From positions 2,481,712 to 2,545,711 of the forward strand of contig BCHH01000008.1 of NCBI GenBank assembly GCA_001599595.1: a stretch of DNA of 64,000 nucleotides, read 5' to 3'. A program made the position numbers and the translations under genes. The notes beneath the pieces were generated by a model. It saw only the letters and a program-made list of their open reading frames with translations, searched no databases and was not told the origin of the DNA. Source of the DNA: Beverwykella pulmonaria. Lineage: Eukaryota > Ascomycota > Dothideomycetes > Pleosporales > Melanommataceae. Every line of letters starts with the position of its first letter. The first letter of the stretch is position 1. Of the stretch, positions 12,551 through 23,148 are shown piece by piece.

Positions 12551-12860
12551 CGAAAGTGAGGTGCTACATTTGGCAGCGATTTCTTGTATTTATATACGCA
12601 TACTTTTTCATGCATCTCGGGTTTAGAGTGAGTACAGCATGAGGTCTCGGACCAGAAGAGCGCATTTTTCAGTTTTTGATTTGTTTGAAATGCATGGATG
12701 CATCTTAGATTTGCCTGAATGGATATAATGCAGGACATTGGAAGTTCCTGGCTATGCTTGTGACTCTTCTATGATATACTGTAATCTTTACAGCCTTCTT
12801 CTACGCCACCCACTCCCATGATGTACTCATACAGACTTGATTCCTGTCCCCCGAATCGTG
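12551..12860. other. convergent intergenic spacer
   Basis: This is the shared 3' flank of the Rud3-like gene and the minus-strand bL32m gene. Nothing else is visible. Confidence 0.5.
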
Positions 12861-13454
12861 CTATCTTCGGTCCTTCCAGTCCTTTGGATGCTGTATTATG
12901 GGCTTATCCTCCCGCGGATCGGGTTCTTGTCGGCGGTTGAACTTGCGATCCTCTATTTCTTCCCGCTTGAACTGCTTCGCTTGCTTGTGTGTGGCTGATC
13001 GCCCAGAGTGGGGATCTAGTTTGAAGATGGAGGTTTTGATTGCTAGGGCTGGTTAGCCAATGTTCACATGCACGCCTTCCCATCGCATACCATTCACGCA
13101 GTATGGACATAGTATGTGCGCGCGCTTCACCCTGCCACACGCCGCGCACTTGTTCAGCGATGTGATGTCCTTGAGACCCTTGCCCGCCATGAACCGCTGG
13201 CGTCTCTTTCGATGTGACGTCTTCTTCTTGGGCACAGCTTTGAGTATGCCTTCCCATATGTCTGAAATCGAGGGAATTGAGGGCAAAGATAGTGACGGGA
13301 GTGCGAGGGCAGCGAATGGCGTGGGCATCAGGCGGAAGGGCTGCGAGAGGCGCTGCAGCAGCGGCAGGTTCAGAACAGGCCGCACGGGGCCATTGAGGGC
13401 AGGAGACAGCGTCTGCAGCAGCGGCTGGAGCGGACGGGCGAGCGCCATGGCCAT
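12861..13454 (-). CDS. MRPL32: mitochondrial ribosomal protein bL32m
   Basis: Exons are 13454-13091 and 13042-12861 (minus strand), about 181 residues. The bL32 core is clear: [20 protein letters not shown] followed by a zinc site, C-A-A-C in [12 protein letters not shown] and C-P-Y-C in LCPYCVNG. The basic/hydrophobic N-terminus ([16 protein letters not shown]) looks like a presequence. In yeast the Mrpl32 presequence is cleaved by the m-AAA protease. Splicing at a phase-1 GT-AG site adds a second exon of 182 bp with a fungal-type charged tail ([15 protein letters not shown] ... KDWKDRR). Reading through the intron would instead end early after 18 unrelated residues. ATGs at 13526 and 13448 are alternative starts. 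It is divergent from the septin gene. Confidence 0.9.
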
Positions 13455-13771
13455 GAAGATAGAACGGGCGGGACAATGGGCGCAACGGCGAGTATAAATT
13501 TCTCGCGATGCTTGGTGTTGAGACACAAACGCACCCCAGTCGGCCGTTCTTTCGGGCTAGCCGAAACCTGCCTTAGCGTGCGCTCGGGCATTTCGCTTGG
13601 TGGCTGCCCCTTTCCGCGCTTGCATCCTGCAACACCACCGCGAGAAAGTCCACGACTGCGTCTTTCGACTATTTGTACACAACCCAGCGCCTCCCTTCCC
13701 TACGCACCTCTATCCCCCCCAATTTCCTCACTAGCTCTCCATCTCCGGCCCCGAGCCTCCCACAGCCCGCA
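13455..13771. promoter_or_regulatory. bidirectional promoter region of bL32m and septin genes
   Basis: The two start codons lie 317 bp apart and point outward, so both promoters must lie here or overlap the 5' UTRs. A TATAAA-like string sits at 13493. The septin side is C-rich with pyrimidine runs, typical of fungal leaders. The role is inferred from position only. Confidence 0.5.
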
Positions 13772-14947
13772 ATGGCGTCCGCCTTCAACCAGCAGTCGGT
13801 CTATCCTAAGAGCTATGTCGGCTTCGACAGCATCACCAACCAGATCGAGAAGAAGCTCGTGAAGCGCGGATTTCAGTTCAACATCATCTGCGTCGGTAAG
13901 CTGCAGCCTCTTTGTGTGATCCTGTATAGCTGCTGACCGCTCCTGCAGGCCAGACTGGACTCGGCAAGTCGACGCTCATCAACACCATCTTCGCCTCGCA
14001 CCTCATGGACAGCAAGGGCCGCCTCGCCCCCGACGAGCCTATCCGCAGCACCACCGAGATCCAAGCCGTCTCGCACATCATCGAAGAGAACGGCGTGCGC
14101 CTCCGCCTCAACATTGTTGACACACCCGGCTACGGCGACCTGATCAACAACGAGCGCTGCTGGGACCCCATTGTCAAGTACATCAAGGACCAGCACAGCG
14201 CCTACCTGCGCAAGGAGCTGACGGCCCAGCGCGAGCGGTACCTACAGGACACGCGCATTCACTGCTGCTTGTTCTTCATCCAGCCGTCCGGCCATGCCCT
14301 CAAGCCTATTGACATTGTTGTGCTGAAGAAGCTGAGCGAGTTTGTCAACGTGGTTCCCGTCATTGCGAAGAGCGACAGCCTGACACTCGAGGAGCGTGCT
14401 GCCTTCAAGGAGAGGATAAGGGAGGAGTTCCAGTTCCACAACCTGAGGATGTACCCGTACGACAATGAGGAGCACGACCAGGAGGAGGTTGCTCTGAATG
14501 CGTCTATCAAGGTATGCGTGGGATGCGGAGACGCATGACAAAAATTTTCACTAACACGACGTAGAGCATTCTCCCCTTCGCCGTCGTCGGGTCGGAGAAG
14601 ACCATTGTCGTCAACGGCAAGCAGGTGCGCGGTCGCCAGAACCGCTGGGGCGTCATTAACGGTACGCTTTCACTATTGACCTCCTTTACGCAAATCTAAC
14701 AAGGCCTACAGTTGAGGATGAGAACCACTGCGAATTCGTTTACCTGCGCAACTTCCTCACACGCACCCACCTGCAAGACCTCATCGAAACCACGTCCCAG
14801 ATCCACTACGAGTCTTTCCGCGCCAAGCAGCTTCTTGCACTCAAGGAAAGCTCTGCAGTTGGTGGCCACAGCTCTCGACCGATCTCGCCTGCCGCGGAGC
14901 GCGAGCTCAGCAGGAACAGTCAGCGGATGACTATGAATGGGTATTAG
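13772..14947 (+). CDS. aspD: septin of the Cdc10/AspD group
   Basis: Exons 13772-13895, 13949-14511, 14565-14661 and 14712-14947 encode about 339 residues. The start is septin-like (SYVGFDSITNQIEKKLVKRG). The GTPase motifs are P-loop GQTGLGKS (residues 42-49, created across intron 1), DTPGYGD, and AKSD. The septin unique element ends the GTPase unit (VYLRNFLTRTHLQDLIETT). The C-terminus is short (about 40 residues after the unique element) and shows no coiled coil. This is the hallmark of Cdc10-type septins and separates it from Cdc3, Cdc11 and Cdc12 types. It acts in septin filaments at septa and branch sites together with the other core septins. Assignment to the Cdc10 group is by overall resemblance and tail length. 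Confidence 0.93.
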
Positions 14948-15732
14948 GAGCCCCCTATTCATGGCTGAGTTGAGGGCATGGGGGTTAAACTTCCTGGGCC
15001 TGCATGCGCCCGACTCGAGGGTTGATTTACGTCAGCCACATGTGGGGGAGTTCGCAAAATGAGAATGCACAATGGGCGGTGTTTGAAGTGGGTGGTTGCG
15101 GTATGATACCAGTGCAGCACTTAGCACGTGACGGAGCTGTTGGTTGGGGCATACTTTCTACACACACCACTTTTTTTCCTTTCTTGAATATTGGTTTTAG
15201 TGGTGCTGATCCAACAGACGACGGGTTTACTTCTACTTCTACATGTTTTGATTTTTCCTATGTCTGAGGCGTGAAGATTGGTGACCGAGGTGGAAGCCTG
15301 GGTCTAACTGGTTATACCTAGAGGTGACGAATGGATAGTGAGCTTAGGAAGCAGCGTAGTGATTTGCTATAGAGGGTGTGGTCGGGGTGGTAGTAGTAAT
15401 TCGAACCAAAATGGCCTTGGATTCTTCCATGATGCGCTCTCTCATCCCACCTCTCGTTCCGAACTATCTTCACTACCAGACCTTGGTGTTGGCCAGCTCT
15501 TGGGCGCTCCTTTCTCGCCTCCAAGAATCGCCACTTCTGAACCACATTGTACGATGGGTCGGGTGACGAGGACTATAGAGGGAGGAACGCCGCAGGTCGA
15601 ACCGGAAAGCGACAGTAGCGTCGAGGTGCTATGGATTCGAGAGCTATGTCTGGCTCCGAACAGATTGATACCGGATTTCCTCCCACTCCAATTCAAAGCC
15701 TTGGGAACTTGATATATAGTCTCTCTTCCCCT
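14948..15732. other. convergent intergenic region
   Basis: This is the 3' flank of the septin gene and of the minus-strand Lto1 gene. An open frame at 15338-15712 has no motif and odd composition, so I do not call it. Nothing else is seen. Confidence 0.5.
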
Positions 15733-16377
15733 TCACCGAAGCAACCTTGACCCCTGGAAATCCTCCATATTGTCCTCCTTCGCTCCTTCGCCTACAACCT
15801 TCACATTCCTCTTGGGCGACCCAGCACCTTCCCCCGACTTGAACGTAGACAGTGCAGTCGCTGAACTAGGCTCTTTGATCAAGAGCTCAATGAGCTTGGC
15901 CTTCGAGGTCCCGCGCTTGAAGCGGTCGTCTAGGTCCGCGACTGCGTCTTCGGTGTTTGCCGTGCTGAAGGTGGGCGGGTCGGTTAGAGAGTGCAGGAGT
16001 GTGACATGTGGAGGAAGACGTGGGTTATCCAGGAGCACAGGAAGAACTACCTCTGTCGAGATATTTTCTTCTCTCTCGTCTCCCGTCTCCTTTTCCTCGA
16101 TCCCGTCCTCCTTCGCTTTCCCCCCTTCCTCTTTTGCGTCGGTCTTGGGCTTTTGAGATGTAGGTAATCGTGCACCCCACACAACGCTTCGGCCATGCAG
16201 CATACCCAAGGCAGCGAATTTCTCGAACCCCTTCTCGAGGCCGAAGATTCGTCCTTCGATTTTTCCGGCTTTGGCGCCTGCGGCAAGGCCAGTCGTGTAG
16301 GCGGTGGTGTAGAGGGTGTCTTCGAGTGTGAGGAGGGTCGTGAAGGGGTCTTCGGCTTGGAGCTGGGGTTGGGCCAT
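15733..16377 (-). CDS. LTO1: Lto1/ORAOV1-like protein (Yae1-Lto1 adaptor)
   Basis: A single-exon gene of 214 residues. The N-terminal region has the Yae1/Lto1 signature of glycines spaced every four residues, YTTGLAAGAKAGKIEGRIFG (residues about 30-49), continuing into LEKGFEKFAALGMLHGRS. Lto1 with Yae1 targets the cytosolic Fe-S assembly machinery to the ABC protein Rli1/ABCE1, needed for ribosome recycling and biogenesis. The middle is a Lys/Glu-rich insert (KEEGGKAKEDGIEEKETG), longer than in yeast. The yeast protein ends in a conserved Trp; here the end is GSRLLR, so C-terminal recruitment may differ or a terminal exon may have been missed. It is divergent from the MetRS gene. Confidence 0.82.
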   Translation of the reverse strand: MAQPQLQAEDPFTTLLTLEDTLYTTAYTTGLAAGAKAGKIEGRIFGLEKGFEKFAALGMLHGRSVVWGARLPTSQKPKTDAKEEGGKAKEDGIEEKETGDEREENISTEVVLPVLLDNPRLPPHVTLLHSLTDPPTFSTANTEDAVADLDDRFKRGTSKAKLIELLIKEPSSATALSTFKSGEGAGSPKRNVKVVGEGAKEDNMEDFQGSRLLR

Positions 16378-16710
16378 TATTGGAGTGTGTGCATGGTGGG
16401 ATACACGCTCTGTATCAAATGTATCAAATACCGGTACTCTGGTATGTGGCTAGTGAAAGTGGCGGGGTAATTTTTGGCGGGGCACGATTGTGATGTTTCC
16501 GGACAGCTTCGATCCCGACGTGGTTGACTCACGAACTCTCAAACACAGTCACGCTCGCCTTATCACTCGCCATTGGACGCCCTTCCTGCCAGTTGCCAAC
16601 ACTTCTATCCCATCGAACACACAGCACGTACGTCTGCGAGCCTACATGCGCAAGGCTGGTCTGACAAGCTACAGACAACCCCACCTAGCATACACCAAAC
16701 CGTTGCGTCC
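16378..16710. promoter_or_regulatory. bidirectional promoter region of Lto1 and MetRS genes
   Basis: The outward-facing start codons are 333 bp apart. Both genes support translation, so shared control is plausible but not shown. No specific site was recognised. Confidence 0.45.
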
Positions 16711-18806
16711 ATGGCTTCGGCAGAAGCAAAAGCAGAAAAGATACTGCCCATTGAGGGCCAGCGGAATGTGCTCATTACGAGTGCTTTGCCGTATGTGAAC
16801 AACGTGCCTCATTTGGGCAATGTCGTAGGAAGTAAGCCGTGGACCACGCGAGCAGCATGAATAACCCCAGACTGACTCGGATCCTAGGTGTGCTCTCCGC
16901 CGACGTCTTCGCCCGATATTCCCGCGCCCGCGGCTACAATACCCTCTACGTCTGCGGCACCGACGAGTACGGCACCGCCACCGAGACCAAGGCGATAGAA
17001 GAGAACATCACCCCCCAGGAGCTCTGCGACAAGTACTTTGCGCTGCACTCCGAGGTCTACAAGTGGTTCAACATCTCCTTCGACCACTTTGGCCGCACAC
17101 CTACACATCAGCAGACGGAAATTGCCCAGGACATCTTCACAAAACTGTACAAGAACGGGTACTTGGAGGAGCAGACAACCACACAGCCATACTGTGAGAC
17201 ACACAAGAGCTTCCTTGCAGACCGATTCGTGGAAGGCGAATGTCCGCTCTGCCACTACGAGGATGCACGGGGAGATCAGTGCGACAAATGTGGACATCTA
17301 CTCGATCCGCTCGAGCTGCTCAAGCCGCGGTGCAAGCTGGATGGCGCGACGCCGGTACCGCGGGAAACGAAGCACGTGTACCTGTGTCTGGACAAGTTGC
17401 AGCCCTCAGTCGAAGCATGGTTCAAAGAGAGCAGCCAGGCCGGCAACTGGAGCTCGAACGGCGTCCAGATCACTGCAAGCTGGCTGAAAGAAGGATTGAG
17501 ACCGCGAGGCATCACCCGAGACCTCAAATGGGGAACGGCAGTACCGCTGGCGGGCTACGAGGACAAGGTCATGTACGTGTGGTTTGATGCTTGCATCGGC
17601 TATGTTTCCATCACGGCAACATATACCGACGAGTGGGAGAAGTGGTGGCGGAATCCCGACCACGTTAAGCTGTACCAGTTCATGGGCAAGGATAATGTGC
17701 CTTTCCACACGGTTGTCTTCCCGTGCAGTCAGATTGGCACAGGCGACAAATGGACCATGCTCAACACCATCTCAACCACCGAGTACCTCAACTACGAGAA
17801 GGGCAAGTTCTCCAAGTCAAGAAACATTGGTGTCTTTGGCACCAATGCGAAAGACACGGGCATTCCTTCAGACGTCTGGCGCTACTACCTCCTATCACAT
17901 CGTCCAGAAACCGGCGATTCGGAATTCGAGTGGGACGGCTTCATCGCGTCTAACAACAACGAGCTCCTCAAGAATCTCGGCAACTTCGTCAACCGCGTCA
18001 TCAAATTCGTCAACTCCAAGATTTACGACTCCAAGATCCCCGACTACACAAAGTTCTCGGATCCGTACTTCGACGAACACAAGAAGAAGGTCAATGAGCT
18101 GCTGAAGAAGTACAACGAGGAATTGGGGGATGTCAAGATCAAGGCGGCGTTGAGCACAGCGTTGCATTTGTCGAGTCTGGGCAATCAGCTGTTGCAAGAT
18201 AACAAGTTAGACAACAAGCTTGCTACAGAGCAGCCAGAGAGGTGCGCGGCGGTTGTTGGGCTAGCGTTGAGTCATATCCACTTGCTAGCGTCTCTGATAC
18301 AACCATACATGTAAGTTCTTGTTCCCTCTCGCCGAGTACTACATTCAGGAGTCAACAAAGACAACTGGCCTAGCAAAGCTCGGCATTTTGGTATACACAA
18401 GGACATACTAATACCACATAGGCCCGATACCACTGACCTCATCCTGAAACAGCTCAACTCGCCGTTCCTCATCATCCCCGACGAATGGCAAGCCCAATCC
18501 ATCGAGGTCGGTCATACAATCGGCAAGGCAGAGTATCTCTTCTCAGCCATCAAGCCGGAGAAAGAGCAGGAGTGGCGCGAGCAGTTCGGTGGCGATGAGG
18601 CCCGCAAAGCCAAAGAGGAGAAGGCTGCCAAGGCCGCTGCTAAGAAGGCAGAAAAGGAGAGGAAGAAGGCGAAGAAGGCTGCTGCGAAGGTTGGCGAGAG
18701 TGTTGAGGCGACGGAGAAGGGTGGAAAGGAGGAGACGCCAGCCCCTGGAACGGCGGTAGAGGAGGTAGGAAAGGGGGTCGCTCAGGTAAGCCTGCAGACA
18801 TCATGA
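16711..18806 (+). CDS. MES1: cytosolic methionyl-tRNA synthetase
   Basis: Exons 16711-16831, 16888-18310 and 18422-18806 encode about 642 residues. Class I motifs are present: the HIGH-type HLGN ([14 protein letters not shown], split by intron 1) and the KMSKS-type KFSKSR. The connective insertion has a zinc knuckle ([20 protein letters not shown]). The anticodon-binding helical domain follows ([20 protein letters not shown]). The C-terminal tail is Lys/Ala-rich ([19 protein letters not shown]), a basic extension likely to help tRNA binding. No presequence is seen, so it is the cytosolic enzyme. The last codons contain a perfect donor (CAG/GTAAGC at 18786). Splicing to an acceptor at 18874 would replace the last six residues by three and end at 18886, so the exact C-terminus is uncertain. 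Confidence 0.95.
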
Positions 18807-19079
18807 TTGATAGAGGTCAGGTGTATCTCGGGCAGGTGGCGGATACGGTAGGGTGAGGCGTAATTCAACTTTAGGCCTTGTACTAGATTCAGACCGGTGG
18901 GCAAGAAGGCTCGATAGGAGCTGGAAAACTCAACAATGTTCTCACATTCGGGTCGCTGCTGTGTTGACAACGTATTGTTGCACCGCCCCACTCTATCCAT
19001 CTAAACCCACTGCTCTTACCTAAGAAACCCAATTCTCTAAACAACACTATATTATACAATGCCCCCAGATTATGGTACC

Positions 19080-20577
19080 CTACCACCCTTCCAGCTCTTC
19101 TCCCTTTGTCACCAAACTCGGCGGCATCATTGGCATCCCCTTCTTTAAGGCAGCAACTAGCGGATCCCTTTCCAGCAAACTTTCTATCGCTTCTTCTGTA
19201 TCTACTTTGCTCTTCACTCTCTGATACGCAGCGCGAGACGGCTTGTCGACCACGCTGAGAAATACTTGTCTCCGGGCAGTGGACCACGACGTGAGCAGCA
19301 TTGAGGGATTGGTGGAAGTAGAAAGGGGCGGGGAGAGGATCCGGATCAATACTTCTGCGAGAGACGAGGCGTCTGCGATGCCAGAGGCGAGGCCGAGGCC
19401 TGCGTAGGGGTTCGTCACTAGGGGTTGTTAGCTTGTATCTTGAATTTTCTCTAGCGATGCATTATTTCGCGCAAATCATTTACATATTCCTCATCTCTTG
19501 TTGGAGGAAGGGCCAAATTAGGACTTACAATGCGCGGCATCCCCCAGAAGCCCCACTCTCCCGCCTTCTTTCCAAAATCTTGCCACCACTCGCTGCTGTG
19601 CTCTATATGGGGCCACCCTCTTGACTTCGTATCCCGGCTTCCCATCGTTCCCCTTTCCTGCATTCGGTAGCATTCGCCTAAGCTTCTCGTCCACGCCCGC
19701 GTTGATCTCTTCTTCAGAGGTGTCGGCCGGTACGCCGTAGCTTACGCGCCAGAGTCCGCTGTCATCGATGCGGCCAATTAATCCATAGTCCACTGGATCG
19801 ATGACGAAGTTCGCGTCGTAGAAGTCGTGCACTTGTGATTTGAAGAGGATGTCGGTCGCTACGAGCATAGTTGGGAGTGTAGTTCCATCGAATGGAAGGT
19901 CGAGAAGGTGACGGATGGTGGAGTGCGCGCCATCGGCACCAATAAGGTACGTTGCTTCAATACTTTCTGTCTCAGAGTTCTCTTCCTCATCTTTCCCTTC
20001 TCCTTCGAGCTCTCTCTGGACTTCCACAACCACATCATCCCCCCTCTCCTCATACCCAGTGACTTTCCCCCTCATAACAATCTCCCCTCCAGCCTCTTCC
20101 AATTTCTTAATCAATAACTCCTGAAATTTCCACTGCGGGAGCAGAAGTTGCGCCTTCTCCCCTTCTTTGAATTGTTTCACCGCAATGACTTTCGAGCCAT
20201 TGGCGATGGAGGTCCGGAAACAGAGGCCGGAAGAGAAGGACCCGAGGCGTGTGAGGTCCGGCATTAAACCGGCAGAGGCGAAGAGAGGGAAGATTAGGGG
20301 TTGGTGAGCCATGGCGCGGGTAGATGTTGGGTTAGGCGGGGAGGGCTCGATGACCTGGGGTAGTGAGTATAAAGGGTTGCAAGGGGGAAGTGGAGAGAGG
20401 ACGTACAATGACTTTATTTGGGATATCTGATTGCACAAGGAGAAGGGCGAGGAAGAGGCCTACGCAGCCTCCGCCTGCTATCACGATGGGGAGTGGTTGG
20501 GATGCATTGCGATTAGATTTAGATTGAGCATTTTGATTTCCATGTCCATCAGTCGTCACTCCGTTGGCGGTTTCCAT
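19080..20577 (-). CDS. FAD-dependent monooxygenase (PHBH-fold hydroxylase)
   Basis: Minus-strand exons 20577-20407, 20354-19529 and 19417-19080 encode about 444 residues. The N-terminal Rossmann motif is IVIAGGGCVGLFLALLL (GxGxxG-like, residues about 31-47). YLIGADGAHSTIR is the DG motif, and GRVGLLGDAAH joined by splicing to LTNPYAGLGLASG is the FAD-ribityl-binding GD motif. This order defines class A flavoprotein hydroxylases, which use NAD(P)H and oxygen to hydroxylate aromatic or polyketide substrates. There is no signal peptide and no C-terminal membrane helix. The substrate is unknown. Neighbours are housekeeping genes, so no pathway can be inferred from context. Confidence 0.88.
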
Positions 20578-23148
20578 ATTGCTTTCTCTTCCTGTGTCTG
20601 TTCAACGAACTTTGCTGATTTTTCGTCTAGGAGAATGTATGACAATTTGGAAGTTTCCAAGGGTGGAATGGAAGCAGTTCAACCACAGTCTGTGTTATAT
20701 ATCGGAGGTGTCATCTTGGAATCGGGATATTATCTGTTTTCCGATGTGGCTTGCACATCATGGTGCTAGGGGCCCTCCATGTTTCGGCGCCGGTGTGGGG
20801 AACCGAGTCGTTGGTCTACATCTACTAAGACCACTACCCTGGCAAGTAAAAGCTTGTCTTGAAGTCCTCCTCCAGATCGCGACATCTACTTCAAGTTTAT
20901 TAAATTTCAGGTACATTTGTTTGCGCTGCGTTCATTTTATACTGCACTTAACATAACTTTTCGACTAGATGTCACCTTCTGTCCTGGGTCCTCTGCGAAA
21001 TCAAGAGAAGAGAACAGTCCTGTTGTCGGGCTATTCCAAAAGAGGAGAGAAGAGCTGCGCTCTTGCAACAGAGATAAAAAGAGGACTGCTAGCTCTGTAA
21101 GCACAAGGGAGACCTAAGAACGCTAGAGCTGGAGACTGCAGACACTTCTCCATGTTTTTGTAAGACTTAAAATTGGTGTGATACTGTTACCGAAAGGAAC
21201 TACCCCTTCAGACATTCCATCCTCGTCTTCCTTCTTAAACCTAATATGATGGAAAAAAAAGAAACATTGCCCCGTGGAAAGTGCGCAGCAGATGATAGGA
21301 TGTTTGACTTACCGATAAGTCCACTTGTAAACTCACAGAAAATAAGACGCTTGAAGAATCCACTTTAGACCTGCGATGCATTTTCACACGGGTACTAGAA
21401 AGCCACCTTTGTACGGGACTACATGCGAAGGGTTATAGAAATCAAGCGATCGATTAACTAAAGTAGAAAGAAGAGAGAGATTGTAAGAAAGCCTACTTGA
21501 ACGGCTCCTTAGCACATGCTCAGATGGATTTTGAAGAAAATGTGGAAGCGATGTTCCATTGCATCAGGACAATTTTTTTTGGATTTATGGGTTGGATAAA
21601 CAGGTTTATGTAGAGATAGAAGAGATATCTCGAGACAATAGGAGTTAAAATTGCCAGATAACTAGTTTCGAGGGGCCATGGCTTACAATATTTCTTGAGT
21701 AGGTTCCTCGGTGCCTCTCGCCAGCATCCAGGGGAGCTTTGCTGCGGATAGGAACGGAAATCTTATGTCCATACTGGTCGGTTGACAGCTGCATATGAGG
21801 AGCTCGTGCATAGTTGATAGTTGGGATTCTGCCTCGGATGCAGCATCGAGACTACAGAATGCGCTAAAGCTAGTTTGGCAATGTTTTCGAAAGCCACGTG
21901 CTTCTCTAATGCTGCTAGAATGATACTAGAGTTGGATAACTTCTTGATAATATAACATAAATAGATATACCTAAGATACTGCACACGGTGAGGCGGCATA
22001 GAGGCGGCATAGAGGCGGCTAAGGACGTTAATAAAGTACTGAGGTCTTTAGGAGATAATGTGCGATGTTCTGCGCTGCTTCTGCTCCTGCTTCTGCCTTT
22101 TCTGTATGCTCTGCGTCATCTGCATCTTCGAGATATCATCTCTTACCTCTGGTAACCTTTATGTAGCAAGTGAATAACCACTACTTATCTAGACATTTTA
22201 CCTTTGCAAGATAATACGTCCGTTTTATGTCTCTCCTGTGCAAAAAAAGAGCAAGGAAACTTCACAACAAAGAATCAATTGCAAAATTTCTGCTCTCATT
22301 AGTGAGTTAGGAGTTTTTATTTCATCAGATAAAAGAACGTGGTTGAAATTTTTGATATGCAGGTGCTGAGATCGTCTGCATCATCCCTGCAATTCTGCGA
22401 GAGAAATGTGGTATACTTCACAGCGAAACAACCCCTGTACACGGTCGGCTCTTCTTCCAATGTTAGACAGGGAAACTACATCATCTGGTCCTGGAATGGG
22501 AGGAGATGATGCTGCTGAGAGAAGCCTCTGAATCCACCCAAATAACAATTCAGGTCTATCGACTGAGGTCAGATTGCACGCTGCTGGGTATGCATCCGGC
22601 CCGCCAGAATCGTAAAGCATTCAGGGAAACCACGAGAAAAAGAGAAGCGAGAGATGTAGATATCATTTGTGTAAGAATTATCAAAAGAAAAGTCCTTGGA
22701 TCCCAGAAAGGAAACTTGTGACGCAGAATAGAGAGTTTTCCTCCCTCGGATATTCGGGACTTTCACCATTTCCCTTCATTTGAGGATGTGAAGGAATTCA
22801 ATTAGAGCATAATTGCACACGTCTTGCAGTCATCGAGCACGAGATGTGCTCTACTACTAGGCTAAGAACGATGGTATTCTTCTCCGGTTCTGGCAGGCGC
22901 TTCGGGGGTGCTGGCATCATCATTCTGCATCTCAGAACGAGACCATGAAGCATCTACAACTTTGCACCAATTTTGAGTCGTTATTTGCTCTCAATTTTGG
23001 AAGAGAATGTCGATAGTGTTGAGGGATTGGACAGACGAGGTCTGCTAGCGCATGACAAGCACTGTCCCTCCTCCGACTGACGGCCACAAACCATCCACAC
23101 CAAACGATCGAAAGCGGCTGCTTCACCGCTCTCGCCTGTTGTACCGCC
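20578..23148. other. gene-poor intergenic region
   Basis: This 2.6-kb gap has no convincing gene. It holds the presumed promoter of the monooxygenase at its left edge, AT-rich stretches (about 21140-21660 and 22180-22340) and a short 11-bp tandem repeat near 21990. Open frames here are short and lack motifs. Confidence 0.5.
21990..22021. repeat. short 11-bp tandem repeat
   Basis: GAGGCGGCATA occurs as two exact units and a third that differs at one position, head to tail. It is a minisatellite-like array without coding context. Confidence 0.85.

Noticed and set aside
15395..15415. tRNA B-box-like string on the minus strand
   Set aside because: GGTTCGAATTA lacks the final CC, and no matching A-box or cloverleaf could be drawn.
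15338..15712. 124-codon plus-strand frame between septin and Lto1
   Set aside because: Lies in a convergent 3' region, no family features, composition unlike neighbours.
20431..20956. Overlapping plus-strand frames upstream of the monooxygenase
   Set aside because: They overlap its promoter and first exon antisense and lack motifs.
22381..22620. 79-codon minus-strand frame in the 20.6-23.1 kb gap
   Set aside because: Somewhat protein-like but isolated, with no splice partner or recognisable domain.
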